A DNA stretch of 64,000 nucleotides from the NCBI GenBank assembly GCA_902560675.1, contig CACEMP010000001.1, positions 124,001 to 188,000 of the forward strand, written 5' to 3'. Of the stretch, positions 50,995 through 60,150 are shown one piece after another. The notes under the pieces are model-generated. The model saw only the letters and a list, made by a program, of their open reading frames with translations, did not search any database and was not told the DNA's origin. How positions within the stretch are numbered: position 1 is the first letter of the stretch; every line of letters starts with the position of its first letter. A program made the position numbers and the translations under genes. Source of the stretch: an uncultured Alphaproteobacteria bacterium. Its GTDB lineage: Bacteria > Pseudomonadota > Alphaproteobacteria > HIMB59 > GCA-002718135.

Positions 50995-52134
50995 TTAATT
51001 AATATTTTCTAACACAGTTGCAATACCTTGACCTAAACCTATACATTGTGTCGCTAATCCATACTTTTTATTATTATTTTGCAACAAAGTTGCAACTTTA
51101 CCAGTAATCCTTGCTCCAGTAGCACCTAAAGGGTGACCTAATGCTATTGCTCCACCATGGATATTTACTTTATTTATGTCCATATTTAATTCTTTAATAC
51201 ACGCTAAAGATTGAGATGCAAATGCCTCATTTAGTTCCACAATATCAATATCAGAAATAGATAAATTAGCTCTCTTTAAAGCTTTTTTGGATGCATTAAT
51301 TGGACCGAGTCCCATTAATTCTGGTGGACAACCTACAACAGCGGTAGATTTGATACGAGCCAAAATATTAAGATTATTTTTTTTTGCATATTCTTCTTCA
51401 CACACAATTACTGCTGATGCTCCATCTGTTAATGGTGATGCTGTACCAGCTGTAACTGTTCCATTTTCATCAAAAGCAAGTTTTAACCCATCTAAAATTT
51501 CATGTGAGGTGTTAGGTCGAATTCCACCATCTTTATTAATTTTCTCATCATTATTTGAAATCGAAACTATTTCATTGTCGAACAAATTTGTTTCTCTAGC
51601 TAAATTAGCTTTGTAATGGCTGCTAATAGCAAATTCTTGTTGTTCTTTTCGAGAAATATCAAATTTTTTTGCAACATTTTCAGCTGTAATACCCATAGAC
51701 ATATATACATTTGGATTATCTTTACTTAATTGAGGATGAGGATCGTATGTCAATCCATTCATAGGTATAAATGTCATACTTTCTACTCCACAACATAAAA
51801 AAACATCTCCAGAATTAATCGCAATAGCTCCAGTTGCATCATGAATAGCTTGCATTGAAGAGCCGCACCATCTGTTAACTGTCATACCCGCTACATGTTC
51901 TGGCATATCTGTCATGAAAGAAACAATTTTAGCAATATTATTACCTTGTGCTCCTTCAGGATAAGCACAACCAGTAATAATGTCCTCTATGTCATTTTTA
52001 TTAATTTGTATTTCTTTAAGTAATTGATTTATCGTTTGTGACAGAATGTCTTCAGGTCTTATATTTGCCATTTCTCCTTTACGAGCAAAAGTGAATGGTG
52101 ATCTTTTGTAACCCACAATAACTGCATTTCTCAT
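50995..52134 (-). CDS. Thiolase (acetyl-CoA acyltransferase)
   Basis: VNRWCGSSMQAI active Cys, NVHGGAIALGHPLGATGAR, CIGLGQGIA. Confidence 0.93.
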   Translation of the reverse strand: MRNAVIVGYKRSPFTFARKGEMANIRPEDILSQTINQLLKEIQINKNDIEDIITGCAYPEGAQGNNIAKIVSFMTDMPEHVAGMTVNRWCGSSMQAIHDATGAIAINSGDVFLCCGVESMTFIPMNGLTYDPHPQLSKDNPNVYMSMGITAENVAKKFDISRKEQQEFAISSHYKANLARETNLFDNEIVSISNNDEKINKDGGIRPNTSHEILDGLKLAFDENGTVTAGTASPLTDGASAVIVCEEEYAKKNNLNILARIKSTAVVGCPPELMGLGPINASKKALKRANLSISDIDIVELNEAFASQSLACIKELNMDINKVNIHGGAIALGHPLGATGARITGKVATLLQNNNKKYGLATQCIGLGQGIATVLENIN

Positions 52135-52650
52135 TTAAAACTCCATTAGGGAATGTATCTCAATTCCTTTTTCAATTAGTTTTTTATCACCACTTAAATC
52201 TGGTAAATTTATTATAAAACCTGCACCAACAATATTTTTGTCTTTAAACTTTTTAATTAGCTCTACTGCCGCAAGTGCGGTTCCACCTGTTGCTAAAAGA
52301 TCATCAATAATAAGTAAATCTTTATGATCTTCTAAAGCATCAGTATGAATATGCATTTCGGTTGATCCATATTCTAAGTCATATGAAACTTTGAAAGTAT
52401 CAAATGGAAGTTTATGAGGCTTTCTTAATGGGACAAATGCTGCATTTAAAAAATATGCTATTGCCCCTGCCATAATAAAACCACGTGATTCTATACTTAG
52501 AACTGCATCTATTTTTTTATTTTGCCACGGTTTTACCATATCATCAATAACTTGTTTAAAGTGTCCTGCATTTTGCAATAATGTTGTAATATCTCTGAAT
52601 TGAATTCCTTCGACAGGATAGTCAGCAATTGTTCGAACGTATTCTTTCAT
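52135..52650 (-). CDS. apt: Adenine phosphoribosyltransferase
   Basis: VEGIQFRDITTLL, SIESRGFIMAGAIAYFL, LLIIDDLLATGGTALAAVELIKK. Confidence 0.95.
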   Translation of the reverse strand: MKEYVRTIADYPVEGIQFRDITTLLQNAGHFKQVIDDMVKPWQNKKIDAVLSIESRGFIMAGAIAYFLNAAFVPLRKPHKLPFDTFKVSYDLEYGSTEMHIHTDALEDHKDLLIIDDLLATGGTALAAVELIKKFKDKNIVGAGFIINLPDLSGDKKLIEKGIEIHSLMEF

Positions 52651-53210
52651 TAGTTTTTCTTAATGTCTTTTATATCAAATAAAGTAACAGGTGCAAAATT
52701 TGAAGAACAATCGTATGTTTTAGTATAAGGGAATTTTAAAAATGAGTTTGAGATTTGATTGCTAACATCTAATTTCTTTTCAAAGTGATTTATCAATAAT
52801 TTATTAGGGTTTGCATGTGGCGCAAGATTACGAATATATTTAATTGTATTTTCAATATTAGTTTTGTTTTCTCTACATAGTAAATACGTAGCTGTTGCCA
52901 TTGATCTTGAGACACCGCACCAACAATGAATAACAATATCTTCATCATAAGTATATTTAGAAGTAAAATTAGCTATTGAATTTACATGCTCTTCCCCGGG
53001 AAGAATTTGTGGTATTTTGTCAGTATTCAATCGAAATATTTTATTATTGTTACTAATTTCAATAATATCATCAAATCCTAACTTTAAATGATTTTTTACA
53101 CCCCTGGGTGTTTCTGGTGCGTATCCTGGATCAATTACTGATACAAGATATTTGGGCTGTATGCTTTCGCAGACATTTGATAAATCATTAAGGGAGCAGA
53201 CTATGATCAT
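52650..53210 (-). CDS. Protein tyrosine/dual-specificity phosphatase-like
   Basis: IVIHCWCGVSRSMATATYLL matches HC-x5-R P-loop. Confidence 0.75.
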   Translation of the reverse strand: MIIVCSLNDLSNVCESIQPKYLVSVIDPGYAPETPRGVKNHLKLGFDDIIEISNNNKIFRLNTDKIPQILPGEEHVNSIANFTSKYTYDEDIVIHCWCGVSRSMATATYLLCRENKTNIENTIKYIRNLAPHANPNKLLINHFEKKLDVSNQISNSFLKFPYTKTYDCSSNFAPVTLFDIKDIKKN

Positions 53211-53237
53211 AAAAAAAGGGTGGTATAAACCACCCTT
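53211..53237 (-). terminator. Intrinsic terminator after the sugar-binding-protein gene
   Basis: AAGGGTGG-TATAAA-CCACCCTT followed on the minus strand by a U run. Confidence 0.88.
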
Positions 53238-53258
53238 AGTAAAAGTAAATTAATTAAA

Positions 53259-54599
53259 CTACTCTGCAGTTGCATCAGCTAAAATAGCATTAGCATCTTC
53301 ATTTAATTGATCTAATGTTGAAACAATATCATCGCCATTAATGATTGCTGCATAAGCTTTTTCAACTTCACCTCTAACTGAATAATAACCAGGAACAGAT
53401 GGTTCACCTTTTCCGTATTGAACCATTGTTAATGATTTGTCATATTGAGGTAACTCAGCTCTTTTTTCAGCAATTAATGGATGATCAGCTGAAGAGGTTC
53501 TAACAAAACCATATCCACTTTCAGTTGACCAAACTGCTGAGTTCTCAGTATTAGAAATATATTTCATCCACTGATATGCTGCCACCATTCTATTAGCATC
53601 GCCTGAATTTCCCATAATTAAACCACCGCCATATAAGTTAAGCACTGGTTCACTAGTGGTGTATGATAATGGAGCTACATCCCAATTACCATTATAACCC
53701 TCTTCAATAGCTTTCTGGAAATATGTTATACCAGAAGTAGATCCTGCAGCAAATAAAACGGATCCTTGCCCTAAGTATTGCTGATCGGTGTATTTACCTC
53801 TTGCAACTATTGCGCATCCTTTATTAGCCATTCCTTGAATGAATTCCATAGCTTCAATGGCTTTTGGACCATTATAAATATACTGACCATTATCATAGTC
53901 AAATACATCACCTCCATGCGCAAATACCCATGCTGCAAAGTTACTTGCATCTGTATCTATTTCATATCCATAACTTGGAACATCTTCACCTATTTTACCA
54001 CTATAATCTTGATTGGTTGCAGCACATGCTGCTTCCGCAAAATCAGCAGGACTTTTAGGAGCATCTAAACCCAGTTCCTTTAACCAATCTGCATTGTAAT
54101 AAAGGATCTCTATTGATTTTCCAACTTCATGTAATAGTTTTGGATTGCCATCAAAATATGGTGAAAAGCCAACAGTCCAGTTTGCACCCCAATCTGCTAT
54201 ATCATCTTGAGAGACACCCCATTTTTTACTATTTGCTAAAATATTTTGATCAATTGAAGCGCCAATTAAGTACATATCTGCAGCAGCGTTACCATAACCT
54301 CTTGCAACGTCTGCTATATCTTTTGTTCCCGCAGCAGACATCATAGCGGATTGAACTTTCCCATAATGTCCTTTGTGAACAACATTTACTTTTATTCCTG
54401 TTTCAGCTTCAAATCTTTCAGCTCTTGCCATCATTGCATCTAATCTTTCATCTGAATATTGTACCCAGAATTCAACAGTTTGACCTGAAGGATCTGCATT
54501 TTCAATATCTTGTGCAGTAATTGCGAATGATTGTGAGGAGATAAAAAATAAAGAAGCTAAGAAGAAATTTAAAATATATTTATAAAATTTCATAATCAC
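53259..54599 (-). CDS. Carbohydrate ABC transporter substrate-binding protein
   Basis: Signal peptide; family 1 extracellular solute-binding pattern (QSAMMSAAGTKDIADVARGYGNAAADM...). Confidence 0.9.
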   Translation of the reverse strand: MIMKFYKYILNFFLASLFFISSQSFAITAQDIENADPSGQTVEFWVQYSDERLDAMMARAERFEAETGIKVNVVHKGHYGKVQSAMMSAAGTKDIADVARGYGNAAADMYLIGASIDQNILANSKKWGVSQDDIADWGANWTVGFSPYFDGNPKLLHEVGKSIEILYYNADWLKELGLDAPKSPADFAEAACAATNQDYSGKIGEDVPSYGYEIDTDASNFAAWVFAHGGDVFDYDNGQYIYNGPKAIEAMEFIQGMANKGCAIVARGKYTDQQYLGQGSVLFAAGSTSGITYFQKAIEEGYNGNWDVAPLSYTTSEPVLNLYGGGLIMGNSGDANRMVAAYQWMKYISNTENSAVWSTESGYGFVRTSSADHPLIAEKRAELPQYDKSLTMVQYGKGEPSVPGYYSVRGEVEKAYAAIINGDDIVSTLDQLNEDANAILADATAE

Positions 54600-54662
54600 C
54601 CCGTAAAATTATAAAACAATATAGAGGTAAAATTAAAGTTTTGTTACAAAAAATTTAATGTT

Positions 54663-55508
54663 TTATTCTTTTAATCCAAAGTTTGATATACTTTCTATGA
54701 ATAACTTCTGAGTAAAAAAGTATAATACTAAAATTGGGAAAATTGCAATTAAGCAAGCTGCCATCAATAAATTAAAATTAGGCCCGACCTCTCTGACAAA
54801 ACTATAGATAGAAACTGTTACAGGATACCAATCATCTCTAGTTAATATAAGTAAAGGCCAGGCAAAACTATTCCACGCTATGATAAAAGTAAATAAAGAG
54901 ACTGTCACAATAATAGGTTTGCTCATTGGTATTACTACCTTGAGTAAAAAATTTAAATGAGAAGATCCATCAAGTCTTGCAGCATCCCAGAGTTCATTTG
55001 GTATCTTTTTAAAATATTGTCTTAATAAGAAAATTACAAAGATATTTCCCATAAATGGAACTGTTAAACCTTGAAGACTATTCATCCAAGAAGGGCCAAA
55101 TGGCAATGGAATAATTTCCCCTCTAATAATTAATAAGTGAGGTAATAATGTAATTATTTCTGGAATCATCAATGAAAGTAACAACATATAGAATATAATA
55201 TTTTTAAATGGGAATTCTATTTTAGCGAAAGAGTATGCCGCTGGAATACTAGTTAATAAAACACCAATGACAATTATTGAGCTTATAATTAAACTATTAA
55301 ATGTATAACGTTGGAATCTATTAGATGTCCAAACTTCATAATAATTTTCAAACATCAATTTTTTAGGAAATAAATATTGATTTGATGCTTCTCCAGCTGT
55401 CATTAATGATGTCGATATCATGTAAAAAAATGGGTAAATTGAAATAATAAAAACTATTAATAAAATTAAATAAGGTATCCTTGTTTCAGCATTAAGAATT
55501 CTAGTCAT
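54663..55508 (-). CDS. Carbohydrate ABC transporter permease (MalG/UgpE-like)
   Basis: ELWDAARLDGSSHLNFLLKVVIPMSKPIIVT EAA loop. Confidence 0.9.
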   Translation of the reverse strand: MTRILNAETRIPYLILLIVFIISIYPFFYMISTSLMTAGEASNQYLFPKKLMFENYYEVWTSNRFQRYTFNSLIISSIIVIGVLLTSIPAAYSFAKIEFPFKNIIFYMLLLSLMIPEIITLLPHLLIIRGEIIPLPFGPSWMNSLQGLTVPFMGNIFVIFLLRQYFKKIPNELWDAARLDGSSHLNFLLKVVIPMSKPIIVTVSLFTFIIAWNSFAWPLLILTRDDWYPVTVSIYSFVREVGPNFNLLMAACLIAIFPILVLYFFTQKLFIESISNFGLKE

Positions 55509-56625
55509 AACTTAATCTTTTTCTAAAAATTACATATTGAGATATTGCTAAAATATTTAGAAGTATAAATAAAATTACTCCTTCAGCAGCAGCATAACCA
55601 TATTTAACTCTACCCCAAAAATGATCAAAAATTTCTATTGTAACAACATCCATTGTATCGCCAGCAGATGAAGTTTGCATAACAAAAATACTATTGAAAG
55701 CTTGAAAGGTATTAATAAAACCGGTCAACATTAAAAAAAATATAATGGGCATCAATAGAGGTATAGTAATTTTAATAAATGTTTGCCATCTACTAGCTCC
55801 TTCTGCTTTCGCAGCCTCGTATAAATCTGAAGGAATAATTGATAAGCCAGCAAGTAATATTATTGCATAATAGCCAGTGTAAGACCATATTCCATATATA
55901 ATTGACGACATTAGGGCTAAACTTGGCCCAGCAAGTAGGCCTTCTATTTTTATGCCAAATAAAACTTCGGTAATTGGTCTTTTATCAAACAACCACAATT
56001 GAGGCTCAAATCCAAATACGCCTACAAGCTGATTTAAAAAAGAATTTTCAGCTTTACCAAATATTAAAAAAAATACTGCAGCGCCCATAACAGCTGGAGT
56101 AATGTATGGAAATAGTAGAATCATTTGAAAGAATTGTTTGCCAGCTAATTTTTGATACAAAGCAAATGCTATTATTAATCCTAATCCAACCTCAAAAATT
56201 ATAGTAAAAAACGAATAATAAAAAGTATAAATAAGAGAATAAAGATAGTCTTCATCACCTGTTAAAAGCATTTTTTCCCAGTTGATATTAATTAATATTA
56301 TTCCAATAATTAAAATTCCTATAGATAAAAATGCTAAATAGATTTTATTTTTTACTTTATTTTTAAATTCACTCCATAATCCATAACTCAATATCAATAA
56401 TAACAATCCTAAAACAAATAACCAAAAAGCTGGTATGTCTCCAAGTATTCTTTGGTAATTCTCAAATCCTAAAAATCTTCCTTTAAAAACTTTCCACTTA
56501 TGTACACTCATGTACATGCCAAAGAAAACAGGAAAAATTCCAAATAGACTGATTATTAAAACAGCAGGAAAAATTAATAAATATCCTGTAAGTTTTTCTG
56601 AATGATTTAATAAGAATTTATTCAT
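55501..56625 (-). CDS. Carbohydrate ABC transporter permease (MalF/UgpA-like)
   Basis: DLYEAAKAEGASRWQTFIKITIPLLMPIIFF EAA loop. Confidence 0.9.
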   Translation of the reverse strand: MNKFLLNHSEKLTGYLLIFPAVLIISLFGIFPVFFGMYMSVHKWKVFKGRFLGFENYQRILGDIPAFWLFVLGLLLLILSYGLWSEFKNKVKNKIYLAFLSIGILIIGIILININWEKMLLTGDEDYLYSLIYTFYYSFFTIIFEVGLGLIIAFALYQKLAGKQFFQMILLFPYITPAVMGAAVFFLIFGKAENSFLNQLVGVFGFEPQLWLFDKRPITEVLFGIKIEGLLAGPSLALMSSIIYGIWSYTGYYAIILLAGLSIIPSDLYEAAKAEGASRWQTFIKITIPLLMPIIFFLMLTGFINTFQAFNSIFVMQTSSAGDTMDVVTIEIFDHFWGRVKYGYAAAEGVILFILLNILAISQYVIFRKRLSYD

Positions 56626-57376
56626 TAATTTTTATAAGATCACCTTTATTTATTTTACCGTCATTTAAAGGATCTAAATATATTCCTAAATTTATATGGT
56701 TGTATATTTTTTTTAAATTAAAAGGAATATTAAGATTTATATTAGTGGTCTTAGGTTTAATATTAGTTGCTGAACATCTAGGAATTTCTTTAATTACTTT
56801 AAATTTTATATCATTTATTGATAAAACTTTACCTACTAGCTTCCTTTCTTCCCATTTATCTAAATCTTCTACATATATATTTCCTCTAAAACGCTCATAT
56901 TCAATTTTATGATTAGATAGGTTTTCAAAATCTTTAATACTGTTTAAATTTATTAATGATATTGATTTATTTGGCATTGTATCAAAAAAAGGATTCATAC
57001 TATCCTTTAATAAATTAATATTATTTATATTTGGTAAAATTTCCTCAAGTTTATTACATAAGATTTTTACTTCATGTTTATTATCAATATCTATTTTTAA
57101 AATTATTTTATTTTCAAACTCAAATATTAAAAAATTATCTTCTAATAAAAAATTATATTGATTTAATTCAGGATATTTTTTTAATGATAAAAATTTATAA
57201 ATTTCTCGTTTTAAAGGGTTGTTTTTTATTAATTCTATATCTTTTAAATTAAGATTGTTAGTGAAAGCAAATATTCGATCATTTTTTATACCAATATTTT
57301 TAATTATCTCTACGTTATCTACATTGTTAAAAGAAAGAGATTTTACAGGTGAAAAATATAGGTTTTTAATTTTCAC
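56618..57376 (-). CDS. MOSC domain protein
   Basis: IKNLYFSPVKSLS, ERFRGNIYVEDLDKWEERKLVG, RCSATNIKPKT. Confidence 0.85.
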   Translation of the reverse strand: MKIKNLYFSPVKSLSFNNVDNVEIIKNIGIKNDRIFAFTNNLNLKDIELIKNNPLKREIYKFLSLKKYPELNQYNFLLEDNFLIFEFENKIILKIDIDNKHEVKILCNKLEEILPNINNINLLKDSMNPFFDTMPNKSISLINLNSIKDFENLSNHKIEYERFRGNIYVEDLDKWEERKLVGKVLSINDIKFKVIKEIPRCSATNIKPKTTNINLNIPFNLKKIYNHINLGIYLDPLNDGKINKGDLIKINE

Positions 57377-57388
57377 TTATATTAGCAT

Positions 57389-58087
57389 TTAAGTTTTTTT
57401 TAAAAAATACTGATCTAAAAATGAATCTAACCAATTTGAAATATTTTTATTATATTTGTAACGATAATAAAGTTGAACAAATATATTTTGAGCTCCTTTA
57501 ACAAATAATTTTTTAGGATTCTTTAATAATACCAGATACAACCATCTTATATGAAGTTTAAAATTTACTTCAGGATGAAATTGAAGAGCATAACAATTTT
57601 GATATTTAAAAGCTTGATTATTAAAAATATCACCCCTTGCTAATAACTCACAGCCTGTAGGAAGAGAAAATCCTTCAGAATGGAATTGAAAGAAAATCTT
57701 TTGAGAATTAAAAAGATTTTTTGCATTTTCAGTTGGTTCAATTTTATAAAAACCAATTTCTGAAAGACCATCTTTATTGGTTGTAATTTCTGAACCTAAA
57801 CATTTAGCTAATAATTGTGCACCAAAACAAATTCCAAGGTAAGGAACGTCAGTTTTTATAACTTTGTTTATCCATTCTAATTCTTTATTTATATATTCAT
57901 CTTCATCGTTTATGCTTCCTGGCGCACCAAATACAACTATAGCTGAGTATTGATTAATATTTAAAGGAAGTTCTTCGCCTAAAGGTGGTCTACATATTTC
58001 AGTAACATACCCCCTATCTCTAAATTTATTTCCTACATCTCCTGGAAGTGAAGTTTTTTGATGTAATACAAACAAAACCTTATTCAT
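57389..58087 (-). CDS. Class I glutamine amidotransferase
   Basis: YLGICFGAQLLAKCLG nucleophile elbow, ALQFHPEVNF. Confidence 0.88.
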   Translation of the reverse strand: MNKVLFVLHQKTSLPGDVGNKFRDRGYVTEICRPPLGEELPLNINQYSAIVVFGAPGSINDEDEYINKELEWINKVIKTDVPYLGICFGAQLLAKCLGSEITTNKDGLSEIGFYKIEPTENAKNLFNSQKIFFQFHSEGFSLPTGCELLARGDIFNNQAFKYQNCYALQFHPEVNFKLHIRWLYLVLLKNPKKLFVKGAQNIFVQLYYRYKYNKNISNWLDSFLDQYFLKKT

Positions 58088-58177
58088 ACTAGATTATTAA
58101 TAATAAATATTTTATTAATATGAAAATACTATTTCATAAAAATTGTAAGTATTTTGTATATTAATTTACAATGATAC

Positions 58178-58588
58178 TTATGTGACAAAATAATCAATAT
58201 CTAAAATCTTTATGTAAAACATAAGAGTAAAATAACCAAAATTCATCATTACAACAAAACTAATAAGCATATTGATCGATTTAGGGAGTGAATTTCCTAA
58301 AAAATCATCCCAAAAAACTTTTTCTAAATATATAGCTAATTCAAAGTATATAAGTGTAATAATTGCAGCATTAAAAATTATTAATGAAGTTAATCCATTT
58401 GAACTTAACCAGTAATTAATTAAAAATAATGTTAAAGAAAAAAAAGAATAAACAGAAAAATTTAACAAGATTTTTTTATTTTTTGAAAATTTTTTAAAAA
58501 AAATAATATATTTTGTATTTAAAAATAACAAAATTAATAATGAGCTAAAAAAAGAAATTATTAATATTTTTGTTATTTGATATTCCAT
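58178..58588 (-). CDS. Multi-pass membrane protein of unknown function
   Basis: 136 aa, about four hydrophobic segments. Confidence 0.5.
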   Translation of the reverse strand: MEYQITKILIISFFSSLLILLFLNTKYIIFFKKFSKNKKILLNFSVYSFFSLTLFLINYWLSSNGLTSLIIFNAAIITLIYFELAIYLEKVFWDDFLGNSLPKSINMLISFVVMMNFGYFTLMFYIKILDIDYFVT

Positions 58589-58638
58589 TTATATAAATTT
58601 TTTATATAACTAAAAAAATATATAAGAAAAATAAGAAA

Positions 58639-59409
58639 ATGAAATTTGATAATGAAACTAGTATTATTCAACAAAAGATAGCTAATGGTTATGCTGGAGT
58701 TTCACGCAGACTTGCTATTATTAATGCTCTAAATTTAGAAACTAATGAAACTGTTATAGATATAGGTTGTGGTGGTGGCCATTTAGTCGAAGATATTTCA
58801 TTATCTGTTGGGGAAAAAGGCAAAGTAATAGGCATTGATCCAAGCCAAGATCAATTAGATGTTGCAAGCGATAAATGCAAAAATCAAAATAATGTGGAAC
58901 TTATTTGTACTACAGCTGATGATATAAATATAGATGATGAATCATGTGATAAAATTACAGCTACACAAACATTAGAATATATCGAAGATATAGATACATC
59001 TTTAAAAGAAATAAAAAGAATTTCTAAAACTAATTCAAAATTTGTTAATGTCTCAATTCTTTGGGACTATTTTAGATTTTATGGACCAGAAAAAGAAATT
59101 AATGATCTTATTCATGAAGCATTTAGAGCGCATTGTTTTCACCAAATGCTTCCACTAGATTTAATTGGTAAATTAAAAAAACTTGGGTATAAAAATATAA
59201 GTTCTCAAAATTTATCCTATTTAATTACAAATAGAGATAACAATTCACCAGCTATTTTTTATGAAACTATGTTAAGTAAATTTGCGTTAAGCCAAGGTGT
59301 TTCAGAAGATAAAGTTGATGATTGGAGAAAACAGTTAAACAAGACTGAAAAGGAAGGTAAATTTGGATTTACAAGCTTTCCAGTACTAACTTCAGCATAT
59401 TTAGGTTAA
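58639..59409 (+). CDS. SAM-dependent class I methyltransferase
   Basis: VIDIGCGGGHLVEDISLSVGEKGKVIGIDPS. Confidence 0.85.
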   Translation: MKFDNETSIIQQKIANGYAGVSRRLAIINALNLETNETVIDIGCGGGHLVEDISLSVGEKGKVIGIDPSQDQLDVASDKCKNQNNVELICTTADDINIDDESCDKITATQTLEYIEDIDTSLKEIKRISKTNSKFVNVSILWDYFRFYGPEKEINDLIHEAFRAHCFHQMLPLDLIGKLKKLGYKNISSQNLSYLITNRDNNSPAIFYETMLSKFALSQGVSEDKVDDWRKQLNKTEKEGKFGFTSFPVLTSAYLG

Positions 59410-59416
59410 TTTATTT

Positions 59417-59866
59417 ATGAAATTAAAAGTTTATTTATCTGGTGAAATTCATACTAATTGGCGAGATGAGATAATTGATAAATGTAAATCTAAAAATTTA
59501 GAAATTGAATTTATGAGCCCGGCTACAAATCACGAACTATCAGATGATGTTGGTGTAAAGATCCTAGGAAATGAAGAAAAAAAATTTTGGCACGATAACA
59601 AAGGAGCTAAAATAAATGCCATACGAACAAGAAATGCGATAGAAAAAGCAGATATAGTTGTAGTACGTTTTGGTGAAAAATATAAACAATGGAATGCTGC
59701 TTTTGATGCGGGGTATGCATCTGCATTAAATAAATCCCTTATAATAATGCATATTGATGAACATCAACATGCTTTAAAAGAAGTTGATGCAGCCGCACTT
59801 GCTGTTACAAAAAATACTGATGAAATTGTAAATATTCTTCAATATTCTATTAAAGGAAGTTTATAA
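59417..59866 (+). CDS. YtoQ family protein
   Basis: MKLKVYLSGEIHTNWRDEI...DIVVVRFGEKYKQWNAAFDAGYASAL. Confidence 0.85.
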   Translation: MKLKVYLSGEIHTNWRDEIIDKCKSKNLEIEFMSPATNHELSDDVGVKILGNEEKKFWHDNKGAKINAIRTRNAIEKADIVVVRFGEKYKQWNAAFDAGYASALNKSLIIMHIDEHQHALKEVDAAALAVTKNTDEIVNILQYSIKGSL

Positions 59867-59900
59867 TTTTATAAATTTTTCTTATTAAATAAATCTTTTA

Positions 59901-60113
59901 TTATGTTTGATTAGTACTAGTTGGATGCTCATTATCATCTATTACAAGAACTGGTAATTGTTTAAAAGAAATTGTTGGTTTTACCTCTGGCCATTTTTTT
60001 TTATAGTACTCCCATGACATTAAGTATTCGTATTCAGTTTTAGTATAATGAAGAAGTAGTTGAGGTGCTTCTGCAAGCGCTCTCATTTTAAAATAAATTA
60101 ATTTTAATGACAT
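59901..60113 (-). pseudogene. Truncated glutathione S-transferase N-terminal domain remnant
   Basis: KLIYFKMRALAEAPQLLLHYTKTEYEY...TISFKQLPVLVIDD resembles a GST thioredoxin-fold domain, but the ORF stops right after it and no helical C-terminal domain follows. Confidence 0.55.
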
Positions 60114-60150
60114 AATTAATTATAATTCAATAAAGTTGTATTTATAATAT

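Noticed and set aside
53778-54346. Three overlapping plus-strand ORFs antisense to the sugar-binding-protein gene
   Set aside because: Low-complexity translations, no start context, fully antisense to a confident CDS.
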